In this document: piece by piece, positions 17,264 to 25,942 of the stretch | How positions within the stretch are numbered: the first letter of the stretch is position 1 | How the letters are laid out: each line of letters begins with the position of its first letter | DNA from: Clostridium sp. CM027 | Lineage (GTDB): Bacteria; Bacillota; Clostridia; Clostridiales; Clostridiaceae | Direction: 5' to 3' | NCBI RefSeq assembly: GCF_024730565.1 | Contig: NZ_CP077725.1 | Coordinates: 1 to 64,000, forward strand | DNA: 64,000 bases | Translations under genes and position numbers: made by a program | Notes under the pieces: generated by a model | The model's database searches: none | What the model saw: only the letters and a program-made list of their open reading frames with translations | What the model was told of the DNA's origin: nothing

Positions 17264-17417
17264 ATGTGAGCAGAAACTGATGCATGCAAATATGTATATA
17301 AATAATAAATAAGGATAACATTGTAAATATAACCATGGTAGTCAGTTTATAGTTCTTCTATAAATTGGCTACTTATTTATGGAAGAAATACAGAGTCCTA
17401 TAAAACGGGTCTCACAT
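17264..17417 (+). ncRNA. candidate structured leader RNA upstream of second pilin
   Basis: A 7-bp closing stem ATGTGAG (17264-17270) / CTCACAT (17411-17417) encloses a 14-bp hairpin (17339-17352 / 17358-17371, loop TTCTT). That hairpin keeps pairing through two G-U wobbles, which is RNA-like. CCAT (17333-17336) and ATGG (17378-17381) can extend it. It lies between a terminator and the pilin ribosome binding site, so it would be the 5' leader of the pilin mRNA. It does not match riboswitch cores I know (cyclic di-GMP I or II, purine, preQ1). Confidence 0.45.
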
Positions 17418-17495
17418 GTAAAACTCAACTCAATTAAAAGTTATTAGCTCTCAAAAGGAGTTAAAATAAAAAGATAACAAAAGGGGAAACAAAGA

Positions 17496-17888
17496 ATGAT
17501 GAAAAATGTTAAAAAGAAAAAAGGATTTACCCTAATTGAACTAATAATTGTAATTTCAATTATTGGGATTTTAGCGGCGATTGCGGTGCCTAAGTTTAGT
17601 GGGGTACAAAAGGATGCTAAAGCAAAAGTTGATGTAGCTAGCGCAAAGGTTATTGGTGATGCCACAAATACTCTTATTGCTAAGGATGGCATAACAAAAG
17701 CAACTTACTTTAAACCAAGTCATTTAGGCAAAGAAATAACGGATTATCTTCAAGTAGAGCCTGATGTTAAGGCAGTTACTGATGGTGAGTTTTTTGTTGA
17801 AATCGATGGTAATGACAATGTTTTTGTTACAGTTGGCGGCGCCCAGTTGTATCCTAAACAAAAGGGAGTTTATCCTCCCGCAAAATAA
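17496..17888 (+). CDS. pilA: type IV pilin PilA
   Basis: A 130-aa prepilin with the canonical signal VKKKKG|FTLIELIIVISIIGILAAIAVPKF (Glu at +5) and an acidic C-terminal domain. It is closer to the major-pilin consensus than the product at 11542. It has its own long leader and a hairpin after it, so it is probably transcribed separately and strongly. AAAGGGGAAAC precedes the ATG. PilD encoded next would process it. Confidence 0.92.
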   Translation: MMKNVKKKKGFTLIELIIVISIIGILAAIAVPKFSGVQKDAKAKVDVASAKVIGDATNTLIAKDGITKATYFKPSHLGKEITDYLQVEPDVKAVTDGEFFVEIDGNDNVFVTVGGAQLYPKQKGVYPPAK

Positions 17889-17915
17889 TAAGCATATCTG
17901 TAGTCTTATTTATTT

Positions 17916-17940
17916 GTCCAAAGTTTTAATGACTTTGGAC
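17916..17940 (+). terminator. hairpin after pilA
   Basis: Perfect 9-bp stem GTCCAAAGT / ACTTTGGAC followed by TTTGAATTATT. The rest of the 17889-18197 gap is AT-rich with no other structure I can support. Confidence 0.6.
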
Positions 17941-18197
17941 TTTGAATTATTAGACATTCACAAGATTACGTTGCATTAATATTTGAAAAAACTTTATATT
18001 AAAGTAATCCTCCTAAAACATCTCATTTTGTGGATTTAATTATCATTAATTTATATTTTGAATGTTATTATTTGCTTATATATGTTAAAGTAATAATGAA
18101 AATAAATACAATAGAGTTAAAAACTTATATTAAAATAGATTAATATAAATGCTTCTTTGTATTTAAATATAAAAGCAAATTCAAGGAGGTTCTACCT

Positions 18198-18974
18198 ATG
18201 GAAAGTATTTTCGGAATAATTATTTTTATCTTAGGATTATTAATAGGAAGTTTTTTAAATGTATGTATATATAGAATTCCAAAAGGAGAAAATATAGCAT
18301 ACCCAGCATCGCACTGTACTTCTTGTGGCAGTGATATTAAACCTTATGATCTTATACCAGTATTCAGTTGGATTTTTTTAAGGGGCAAATGTAGAAATTG
18401 CGGAGAGAGGATATCTAGCAGATATGCACTGGTAGAAATTACAACAGCTATATTTTTTTTATTAACTTATTTTCAATATGGAGCCAGTATTTATCTAGCA
18501 CGGTATTTAATACTTATACCTTTTTTAATAGTTATAGCTATGATAGATTATGATACTATGGAAGTATATACCACTACAACATGGTTGGCTGTTGCTATGG
18601 GTATTGTTTTACTAGGAGTGAATATCTACATGGGACAATCAATAGTTACCTACATTTATGGAGGGATACTCGGAGCAGGTACAATTACCTTTATTATATT
18701 ATTGTCAAAACTTATTCTTGGGACAGAGGGTATGGGTTGGGGAGATGCAGAGATTTGCGGGCTTTGTGGTTTGTTTTTAGGGTTTAAACTAACCATTGCG
18801 ATGATGTTCTTTTCTTTTATAATTGGGGGAATCATTGGTGTTTATTTAATGAGATTCAAGAAAAAGAATGGTAGAGCAGAAATGCCATTTGGTCCATCTA
18901 TTATAATAGCCGCTTTTTTAATGATAATTTGGGGTGATAAAATTTTAAACTGGTACTTGAATTTAATTTTATAA
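18198..18974 (+). CDS. pilD: prepilin peptidase / N-methyltransferase PilD
   Basis: A 258-aa bifunctional membrane aspartic protease. It cleaves prepilin leaders and methylates the new N terminus. The N-terminal domain carries two CxxC pairs (C40/C43 and C65/C68) between PASHCTSCG and GKCRNCGERISSRYALVE. The catalytic aspartates are in IDYDTMEVYTT and in GMGWGDAEICGLCG (GxGD). About seven membrane helices are visible. CAAGGAGGT precedes the ATG. It closes the pilus locus and would act on all five pilin-like products here. Confidence 0.95.
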   Translation: MESIFGIIIFILGLLIGSFLNVCIYRIPKGENIAYPASHCTSCGSDIKPYDLIPVFSWIFLRGKCRNCGERISSRYALVEITTAIFFLLTYFQYGASIYLARYLILIPFLIVIAMIDYDTMEVYTTTTWLAVAMGIVLLGVNIYMGQSIVTYIYGGILGAGTITFIILLSKLILGTEGMGWGDAEICGLCGLFLGFKLTIAMMFFSFIIGGIIGVYLMRFKKKNGRAEMPFGPSIIIAAFLMIIWGDKILNWYLNLIL

Positions 18975-19041
18975 TTAACTGTAAAATTTCAAATATTTGC
19001 AAATGACAGTCTAAACATAAGGACTTTAATGAAAACTAGAG

Positions 19042-19075
19042 GATTACTCGAATAGTTTAGGTAATCGCTAAACTA
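19042..19075 (+). promoter_or_regulatory. mutually exclusive hairpins after pilD
   Basis: GATTAC (19042-19047) can pair with GTAATC (19061-19066), or TAGTTTAG (19053-19060) can pair with CTAAACTA (19068-19075). Both pairings are perfect, they interlock, and the connecting loops are too short for both to form. The site is in the 182-base gap before the 19157 gene and could be an RNA switch or a chance arrangement. Confidence 0.3.
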
Positions 19076-19156
19076 CCTAGAATGGCGACCTTTGGCTCTT
19101 GTGAATAAAAGTTGTATAATAAGTCATAACTGAATCGGTTATGGAAGGTTGATAAT

Positions 19157-19795
19157 ATGCAAAACATTTTGCAGAACATGAATAATAGAGGAAAGGAAAA
19201 ACCCATGAAAGCTAAAAAAAGTGATTATCTTCAAAAAATTTACGAGAAAAATACTAGTACAGGAAATTATGTTATACAGGTAGCTATAGATAAATACACT
19301 GACATATTTAATGAATGGGATCGTGCTCCTTTTAGAAAAAGAGATATGGATCCGGATTTAGCACTTTTTCTTGAAAACTGTTTTGAAGATATTCCGGCTA
19401 AACATGGAGTAGATATATGTTTCTACTTACCTAAAGAGGGAAAAGATGTAACCAGAGAAGAATTGTTAATTGCAGGTATTAAAACTTATTATTCCTTTTA
19501 TTTGCATCAAGAAATTAGAGTTTTAAAGGGGAATTATAGTAGGTTATTCAAATATTTAGTTTCATCATTTAGTTTACTAGCAATGTCTATTTTTTTAGGT
19601 ACAATAGTTGGTGAAAACATAATCTTAGAAACATTGCAACAAGGATTTAACATAGGCGGCTGGGTATTTTTATGGGAAGTTATTTCAATAGTAATATTTA
19701 GAGGACGCGAAGTTAGTTCTGAAATTAATAAATACCAGAGATTTTTAAATTCATTAATTTATTTTAAATATGGTAATGAGAACCCGTTATCATAG
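19157..19795 (+). CDS. uncharacterised membrane protein
   Basis: A 212-aa protein with a polar N-terminal two-thirds and two hydrophobic segments near the C terminus (about 134-155, LVSSFSLLAMSIFLGTIVG, and about 165-185, GGWVFLWEVISIVIF). I do not recognise the family. An ATG at 19205 with GAGGAAAGG upstream is an alternative start that would remove 16 residues (MQNILQNMNNRGKEKP). It follows pilD on the same strand but ends at its own terminator, so no functional link is claimed. Confidence 0.75.
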   Translation: MQNILQNMNNRGKEKPMKAKKSDYLQKIYEKNTSTGNYVIQVAIDKYTDIFNEWDRAPFRKRDMDPDLALFLENCFEDIPAKHGVDICFYLPKEGKDVTREELLIAGIKTYYSFYLHQEIRVLKGNYSRLFKYLVSSFSLLAMSIFLGTIVGENIILETLQQGFNIGGWVFLWEVISIVIFRGREVSSEINKYQRFLNSLIYFKYGNENPLS

Positions 19796-19810
19796 GATAG
19801 TTAAAAGCTA

Positions 19811-19855
19811 AAAAGGTAGATATTTCTGCAACAGCAAAAATATCTACCTTTTTTA
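19811..19855. terminator. bidirectional terminator
   Basis: 15-bp perfect stem AAAAGGTAGATATTT / AAATATCTACCTTTT with T runs on both strands, between two convergent genes. Confidence 0.85.
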
Positions 19856-19898
19856 TTACCTTTAGGAAATATTAAACTAACCTTGTTACGGTTTTGTT

Positions 19899-21128
19899 TT
19901 AAAATTTAAAGGATTCTTCTAAAAATGTATATTTAGGAAGACCATTTTCTATTGATATTTTTGGTTCCCCCATTATTAATGGCAAGGTGTATTCGTATGC
20001 GTCGCGCGTAACATTATTACCTTCCGAATTTATCCATTCCAAAGGGAAGTATTTTATGTTATTTGCAACATGTACAGTATCGAGCGCAAAAGTTGCAGAG
20101 GTGTAAGGATCGTTTGAAAGTCTTCTTATACCTATCATATTTCCGCTTATTCCATCTATAGAATAAATAGCAGCGGCTTTTCCTACTTCATATGCTTCAT
20201 CAATATCTGTTTGAGATGCACAGTGCATTGAACAACGTTGAGTTGTAGAAAGTTCTAAAACTCTAACTTTTTCAGCGGTACTCGTAGTTAAAATTAAATC
20301 CTTAAGGTAGGCACAAACACCACCTAATTGAACATGACCAAATTTATCGAGGCATGTTGCTCCCATTTCACCTAAGAATTTACCTTCTTTAGTTCGGATG
20401 CCCTCAGATACTACTACGAAAACATGATTTTTTTCAGTAAGTTTTTTACTGACATCTTTCAAAAATTTCTCTACATCAAAAGCTACTTCTGGTAGATATA
20501 TAAAATCCGCGGCAGGTTTACCGTTAATAGTTGCAAGGCAAGCACTAGCAGCGAGCCACCCAGTATCACGTCCCATAGTTTCAAGTATGAAAACCCCTTT
20601 TGCAGGATAAACACTGGCATCTAGGAAGTTTTCAAGAACTTGAGTGGCAATTAGTTTAGCTGCGCTTCCAAAGCCTGGGGTATGATCCATAATTGGTAGA
20701 TCATTATCTATTGTTTTAGGAATGCCAATAAATTTTATATCCTTATTATGCTCAGTTGCGTAAACGCTAAATTTATGAACAGTATCTTGTGAATCATTCC
20801 CCCCGATATAGAAGAATGTTTTTATTTCATATTCTTCTAATATTTCAAAGAGTTTTATGTATTCCTCGGTGCTTTTTTCAAATGGTTTTAATTTATATCT
20901 GCAAGAACCAAGACCAGAGGAAGGCGTGTATTTTAATCCTTTAACATCATCATAGTTAATGGTGGATAGGTTTACAATGTGGTTGTCTAAAATACCTTGT
21001 ATTCCATATATACCAGCATAAACATTATCATAATAGTGAGAATTTATATTTGCGTCTAGTAATCCTATAGCACTAGCATTTATTACGGAAGTTGGACCTC
21101 CTGATTGCGCTACGATACAATTTTTCAT
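19899..21128 (-). CDS. 6-phosphofructokinase, probably pyrophosphate-dependent
   Basis: Phosphorylates fructose 6-phosphate in glycolysis. It is 409 aa, longer than the roughly 320-aa ATP enzyme. It has GGPT at 10-13, IGGNDS at 108-113 in place of the ATP-type GGDGS, and PKTIDND at 137-143, where the Lys replaces the Gly of ATP enzymes (PGTIDND), a mark of PPi-dependent PFKs. MGRDTGW follows near 186. So PPi is the likely phosphoryl donor and the reaction may be reversible. The gene is monocistronic, with its own promoter and a shared terminator. Confidence 0.88.
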   Translation of the reverse strand: MKNCIVAQSGGPTSVINASAIGLLDANINSHYYDNVYAGIYGIQGILDNHIVNLSTINYDDVKGLKYTPSSGLGSCRYKLKPFEKSTEEYIKLFEILEEYEIKTFFYIGGNDSQDTVHKFSVYATEHNKDIKFIGIPKTIDNDLPIMDHTPGFGSAAKLIATQVLENFLDASVYPAKGVFILETMGRDTGWLAASACLATINGKPAADFIYLPEVAFDVEKFLKDVSKKLTEKNHVFVVVSEGIRTKEGKFLGEMGATCLDKFGHVQLGGVCAYLKDLILTTSTAEKVRVLELSTTQRCSMHCASQTDIDEAYEVGKAAAIYSIDGISGNMIGIRRLSNDPYTSATFALDTVHVANNIKYFPLEWINSEGNNVTRDAYEYTLPLIMGEPKISIENGLPKYTFLEESFKF

Positions 21129-21192
21129 TAGAGAATCTCCCCTTTCAATAGAACTTAAATTAATAGTATGTTCTTATAGCACATACCTATTT

Positions 21193-21221
21193 ATTATAAT
21201 GCACATAAAAACAAATAACAA
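21193..21221 (-). promoter_or_regulatory. promoter of the PFK gene
   Basis: On the minus strand, TTGTTA (21216-21221) and TATAAT (21193-21198) with a 17-base spacer. An inverted repeat AGTATGT / ACATACC lies just downstream, at about 21165-21187, in the leader; it may be an operator. Confidence 0.65.
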
Positions 21222-21409
21222 GCCAGTATTATAGCGTAACAGGTGATGTTAAAAAAAAAGACGAAAATCTATAGAACTATTAGAAGTTTCGTTTAATAAT
21301 AAAATTGTTGCAAAAATTCGAAGACTAATTTTGAAATTAATGATAAAATATATATATAATATTTTAAAAATTCTGTGAAGTTTTTGGTATTAAAATCAGG
21401 AGGGATACA

Positions 21410-23722
21410 ATGTCGATTAATAAAAATAAACATAAAAAAGAATTGAAAAATAATATAATTTTAAAAGAAGTTAATATAAGAGGAAATTTATGTGGGGAAT
21501 TTGCGGAGTATACTATTGACCATGTATATGAGAATAAAGGAAGCAATAATGTAGAAGCAATTTATACTTTCCCAATTCCAGATGGAGCTATAATATCTGG
21601 TTTTGAAGCAGTGCTTGGCGGTAGGACTATAAAGGGATTAATACAAGATAAGGAAGAAGCAAATAAACTATACGAAAATCTTAAGGGAAAAGATAATAAC
21701 ACTTTTATGCTGGAAGAATTTAAAGATAATATAGTTAGAATATTTATTGGCAAGATAATTCCTAATGAAGTTGTGAAAATTAAAGTGTCTTATATAGAAG
21801 AACTTAGTTATGAAAATAGAAACTTAAAATTAATTATTCCAACTATAATAACTCCAATAAATCTTTCTACTAATAATAATTTACTATCTAATAAAGATAG
21901 TAGCACCAATGAAAATTATAAGTTCACTTTAAGCCTATTAGTTGAATCCTTAACAAAATTAAAATTTAAATGTTCTTCGCATAAACTCAAGGTTGAATAT
22001 GAAGAAAATAATTTATATAAAGTAACGTTAGATGGAAAAAATCAAAAAATGGATCAAGATTTAGAAATAGTACTAGAAGAGCAAGAAAAATTAGAAACTA
22101 CAGGAATGATATATGATTATCCGAGAGATGATAAGGGGATTTTATATTTAAGGTTTATACCAGAGATTGAAATAGAACAAAAACCGACTGGAGAAAATTA
22201 TATATTGCTGTTGGATATATCAATGGATGAAGATAAGTTAATAGAAGGTAAAAATGCGCTTCAACTATGTTTAAGAAATTTAACACTAGGAGATACCTTT
22301 AATATTGCAGCGTTTGGAGATAAGCTTAATTACTTCTCTAAAGAGATGAGGGTTGAGTTTAACGAAGAAAATTTAAGCAGTGCTAGCAAGTGGATTGAAG
22401 AACTTACAACAGAAAAAGATGCAGCAATTTTTGATGCAATAAAATATGCACTACTTGGGAAAAGTGAAAAAGAAGAAAATATAATATTCTTATTTACAGA
22501 TGATGTGGTTGAAAATGAAAAAGAAATATTGAATTTTGTGGAAGAGAACATTAAAGAAAGCCGAATATTTACTTTTGGAATAGATACTTCAGTAAACAGT
22601 TATTTCATAAATAAATTAGCTCGTATTAGCTATGGTGCTGCAGAAGTTATTTCCTCAGATGAGAGAATTGAAGATAAGGTGCTTAGACAATTTAATAGAA
22701 TCAAAAATCCTCAAATTACTGACATTGAAATTGATTGGGGTAAAATGAATGTGGAAACAACATTCCCAAGAACTATTGAATATATGTATGATAAAGAACC
22801 ATTTTCAATTTTTGCTAAAATTAAAGGAGAAGTTGGCGGTGTTGTAACTTTAAAAGGAAAAGTTGGTAACAATAGAATTCAAAGAATAATTATGCTTAAT
22901 GAACTTGAACTAGAAGAAAATGTGAATTTAATTGAAAAAATGTGGTACAAAAAACGTATAGAATCTCTTCAACACAGAGTCAAGTATGAACGAGGGGAAC
23001 TTCGTGATGCAATGAGCAATAAAATTGTTGAAATTTCTAAAAAGGTTGGTATAATTTGCAAAGAAACTTCTTTTATTCTTTATGAAGAGATGGAAGATCC
23101 AATAATAGGAATAAGAATAAGAGAGATTTTACCCGTTAAAACAACGAAAAAATTAGGGATTTCCTGTGAAAGTTTAGATGAAGACTCTGAATCAACAGCA
23201 TTTTATTATAAAGATTTATTAAAACTAAAAGAAGGCAATGATAAATATTCTAATTTTCAAAGAAATGAGTTATTAAGGATTTTGGCGTCGAACCAATTTG
23301 CCAGCGGAGCTTTTGGTATTAATGTGGAAGATAAATTAGAAAAAAATATAAAATACACTGTAAAAGCTATATTAGCATTTATCATAGGCAGTGAAGACAC
23401 TAAGAAGTATACTAATCAATTAAATAAATCTATAGAATTTTTAAATGGAGCATTAGGAAAGAATGATTTAGAAATAAACAAAGAAGAATACCTAAATTTA
23501 TTGTTAGTTTTTAAATTGGCTATTAAAAAGAATATAGCACTATCTTTTCACAAAGAAAATATTGATAAGAAAATTAATGAAATCAAAGAAAAATTTGAAT
23601 TGCAGAATGTTGATGTAATTGAAATGCAAGATGAATTTATTAATAGGTTAAGGGAAAGTTCTAATGAGCCTAAAGACACACTTAATTTTATAATTGACAC
23701 CGCTATTTTAAAAACTGTTTAA
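21410..23722 (+). CDS. VIT and von Willebrand A domain protein
   Basis: A 770-aa protein without signal peptide or membrane helix. The N-terminal VIT domain is recognised from NVEAIYTFPIPDGAIISGFE and GGRTIKGLIQDKEEAN (about 45-85). A VWA domain begins at ENYILLLDISMDEDKL (about 262-277). The MIDAS motif DxSxS is changed to DISMD, lacking the second Ser, so metal-dependent ligand binding may be altered. A helical C-terminal third (about 600-770) is unlike known domains to me. Related VIT-VWA proteins exist across bacteria with unclear roles. It is followed by a terminator. Confidence 0.85.
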   Translation: MSINKNKHKKELKNNIILKEVNIRGNLCGEFAEYTIDHVYENKGSNNVEAIYTFPIPDGAIISGFEAVLGGRTIKGLIQDKEEANKLYENLKGKDNNTFMLEEFKDNIVRIFIGKIIPNEVVKIKVSYIEELSYENRNLKLIIPTIITPINLSTNNNLLSNKDSSTNENYKFTLSLLVESLTKLKFKCSSHKLKVEYEENNLYKVTLDGKNQKMDQDLEIVLEEQEKLETTGMIYDYPRDDKGILYLRFIPEIEIEQKPTGENYILLLDISMDEDKLIEGKNALQLCLRNLTLGDTFNIAAFGDKLNYFSKEMRVEFNEENLSSASKWIEELTTEKDAAIFDAIKYALLGKSEKEENIIFLFTDDVVENEKEILNFVEENIKESRIFTFGIDTSVNSYFINKLARISYGAAEVISSDERIEDKVLRQFNRIKNPQITDIEIDWGKMNVETTFPRTIEYMYDKEPFSIFAKIKGEVGGVVTLKGKVGNNRIQRIIMLNELELEENVNLIEKMWYKKRIESLQHRVKYERGELRDAMSNKIVEISKKVGIICKETSFILYEEMEDPIIGIRIREILPVKTTKKLGISCESLDEDSESTAFYYKDLLKLKEGNDKYSNFQRNELLRILASNQFASGAFGINVEDKLEKNIKYTVKAILAFIIGSEDTKKYTNQLNKSIEFLNGALGKNDLEINKEEYLNLLLVFKLAIKKNIALSFHKENIDKKINEIKEKFELQNVDVIEMQDEFINRLRESSNEPKDTLNFIIDTAILKTV

Positions 23723-23760
23723 AATTCACTAGAGTTTTTAAGTATTAGGCACATGGAAAT

Positions 23761-23797
23761 AAATAAGTAGTCAGGATATACTGACTACTTATTTTTA
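23761..23797 (+). terminator. terminator after VIT/VWA gene
   Basis: 14-bp perfect stem AAATAAGTAGTCAG / CTGACTACTTATTT with a 6-base loop, followed by a T run. Confidence 0.85.
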
Positions 23798-23828
23798 TGA
23801 ATCAACCTAAGAATAAGGAAGTAAGGCA

Positions 23829-24578
23829 ATGATAAATGAAAATATAAAAGATTTAGAGTATGGCAGGTCAGAAATAATTGAAAAAAGAAATAGCATAAGA
23901 AAGAAATTTATAGTAAGATCTATTAATGTAAAAAATGGAAATATACAATGCATGTCAAATGAGGATTTGAAAATTTTATTCTATTTGTATGATGAAGAAT
24001 TTTTTTATGATTACTTTAGTAAAAGATTCAAAGGGAGCTTAATTTTTTCATTATCCACTAGGATGACTTCTGCTGCAGGAAAAACTATGTATAGTAGAAA
24101 GATAAAACTATTGCAGGAAGCAGAAGAAAGTTATGAAATCAGGATGGGAATAAAATTCTTTTTTCAGTATTATAAGGTAGACAGAGACAAAATAGTATCT
24201 GGTATAAATACAAAAGATTCCTTAGAGGCATTCCAAATAGTATTAGAACATGAATTATGCCATTTAATTGAACTACATATTTATAAAGAATCTAGTTGCA
24301 AAAAACTTAGGTTTAAAACTATGGTTAATAACTTATTTGCCCATACGGATGTGTATCACCAATTGCCAAGTCAAAAGGAGGTAATTTCACAAAAATACGG
24401 TTTAATAATAGGACAAAAGGTGAGTTTTGTGAATGCAGGTAAAAAATATAGTGGGTTCATTTATAAAATAAATAAAAGAGCAATAGTTATGGTGAAGGAT
24501 TCAAAAGGCACTTATAGAGATGGATATGGAAATGCATATACTAAATGGTATGTACAATTAGAGAAACTTAATTTTTAA
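23829..24578 (+). CDS. SprT-like zincin
   Basis: A 249-aa cytosolic protein with an HExxH motif, EHELCHLIELHIY near residues 140-152, followed by a His-containing segment (LFAHTDVYHQLPSQKE) that may supply the third zinc ligand. The layout resembles SprT-like metallopeptidase domains. The C-terminal 60 residues (GQKVSFVNAGKKYSGFIYK...) look like a small beta-barrel. AAGGAAGTAAGGCA precedes the ATG. Substrate unknown. Confidence 0.72.
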   Translation: MINENIKDLEYGRSEIIEKRNSIRKKFIVRSINVKNGNIQCMSNEDLKILFYLYDEEFFYDYFSKRFKGSLIFSLSTRMTSAAGKTMYSRKIKLLQEAEESYEIRMGIKFFFQYYKVDRDKIVSGINTKDSLEAFQIVLEHELCHLIELHIYKESSCKKLRFKTMVNNLFAHTDVYHQLPSQKEVISQKYGLIIGQKVSFVNAGKKYSGFIYKINKRAIVMVKDSKGTYRDGYGNAYTKWYVQLEKLNF

Positions 24579-24733
24579 AAAAAATTGTCACATAACATCA
24601 TAATTTATGATATAATTAGAAATAATTGCTAACGAAATTAAGATGTTTTTATATTTTGTCAACGATTAATATAATATCAAAATCAATACGTGTAGCATGT
24701 GCTACATGAGATGTAAATAGGAAGGTGACAAAA

Positions 24734-25324
24734 ATGAAGAGGATTCTTTCAGTAATATTATGTAGTGTGGTAATATTTACATTGGTCGCTTGTGGGAAAT
24801 CTGAGGTAAAAAAAGAGGAGCCAAAAGCAGTTACTAAAGTAGAAACTAAGGAAATACCTAAAGAAGAAACTAAATCAGAACCTAAAGAAGAAGTGAAAAG
24901 TAGTGAAGTGCTGCTGTATTTTAGTGATGATCAAGCTATGTACTTAGTAGGAGAGAAAAGAAATATAACAAAGCCTACAGCTAAATCTATCGTAGAGGAA
25001 TTAGTAAAAGGACCTAGTGCAAAGAGCGAAGGAGCAGGAAAATTGTATGCAACATTGCCTGTTAGAGCACAAGTACTAGATGTGCAGATTAAAGAACATA
25101 TAGCTTATGTTGATTTTAAAGGTAACTTAAGTGAGAAAATGCAGGGTGGCTCTGCAGGTGAGGGAATGGCTTTATTTTCAATAATAAACACATTGGTTTT
25201 AGATAAGGAATTAGGAATAACAAAGGTTCAATTTCTTGTTGACGGGAAAAAGGTAGATACTATCAAAGGCCATTATGATGTTAGTAAACCTATGAGTGAA
25301 AATAAAGAAATGATAAAAAAATAA
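24734..25324 (+). CDS. GerMN-domain lipoprotein
   Basis: A 196-aa secreted lipoprotein. The signal peptide MKRILSVILCSVVIFTLVACG ends in lipobox LVAC (Cys20). A charged Lys/Glu/Pro-rich linker (about 25-60) precedes a GerMN domain, with SEVLLYFSDDQAMYLVGEKR and TAKSIVEELVKGP. In sporulators GerMN proteins act in germination or sporulation; here the role is inferred from the domain only. A GTG at 24725 lies in frame, but AGGAAGGTG fits the ATG at 24734. Confidence 0.85.
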   Translation: MKRILSVILCSVVIFTLVACGKSEVKKEEPKAVTKVETKEIPKEETKSEPKEEVKSSEVLLYFSDDQAMYLVGEKRNITKPTAKSIVEELVKGPSAKSEGAGKLYATLPVRAQVLDVQIKEHIAYVDFKGNLSEKMQGGSAGEGMALFSIINTLVLDKELGITKVQFLVDGKKVDTIKGHYDVSKPMSENKEMIKK

Positions 25325-25358
25325 TACCCACAAGGTTTCAGATTTATAGATTACTGAA

Positions 25359-25900
25359 AAACAAAAAGGCAAGTTTATTATAAATACATTTAAACAAATA
25401 ACAAGTCAATATGCTAGCCTATTTGACTTGTTATTTATTTTCATGTACCTAATAACTTGCCTTTTAACCCTAGGGATTATTTGACAACTTAGAACAGTCT
25501 TCGCTACAACCCATATACATACCTACACACCTATTTGTAATCTTTCAACAACATACAAGCATTACAGCACATATATACATCTTTGCTCGACAATATAGAA
25601 CACCTTGGGAGCCAAAAACAATCTCTCGATTAAGAATAACCCCTAGTTATAAGTTAATAAAACCTGCGGCAACCTATATCATCTTAGCTCGAATATTACA
25701 CATCCGGGAGAACCATATATATACGGTTAGGCACATATCCAGCTGTTAAGAACCCATAATAATCTTCCCTCCAGCATATACAAAACCTTAGCAGATCTCG
25801 CATACACCTTTGGCCGAATACTCTAAAGCCATTTCCAGCCTACGAGCACTCTAGACTCAACCATAATAAATCATCTACTAAGATTATTGTATGCTTTTTT
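25359..25900 (-). ncRNA. candidate large structured RNA with repeated modules
   Basis: A 618-base gap without a coding frame. Read on the minus strand it is G-rich and C-poor, as structured RNAs often are. TATAAT (25907-25912) lies at the 5' side, though without a good -35. The RNA would open with a hairpin (25863-25895) and end in a long terminator (25361-25463). Three or four imperfect copies of a module occur at plus positions 25805-25820, 25680-25697, 25578-25598 and, weaker, 25495-25510. The second and third copies share about 36 aligned bases from CATCTT(A/T)GCTCGA to GGGAG(A)CC. It lies downstream of threonine aldolase on the same strand. I cannot assign it to tmRNA, RNase P, 6S or SRP RNA. 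Confidence 0.45.
25361..25463 (-). terminator. nested double-stem terminator of the candidate RNA
   Basis: Outer stem AAAAGGCAAGTT / AACTTGCCTTTT encloses a second long stem AAATAACAAGTCAATA / TATTTGACTTGTTATTT (about 25395-25437). On the minus strand the outer stem is followed by TTTTTGTTTTTC. On the plus strand it also ends in TTTT, so it may stop the GerMN transcript too. Confidence 0.65.
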
Positions 25901-25942
25901 TTATTTATTATACTATAAGGCATAATAAAAAAATTATAAAAA

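Noticed and set aside
25578-25820. CRISPR-like array
   Set aside because: Repeat copies are imperfect, about 85-125 bases apart, with no uniform spacers and no cas genes.
25464-25900. Decayed gene or coding remnant
   Set aside because: All frames on both strands are broken by frequent stops and I see no protein motif. The base skew fits RNA better.
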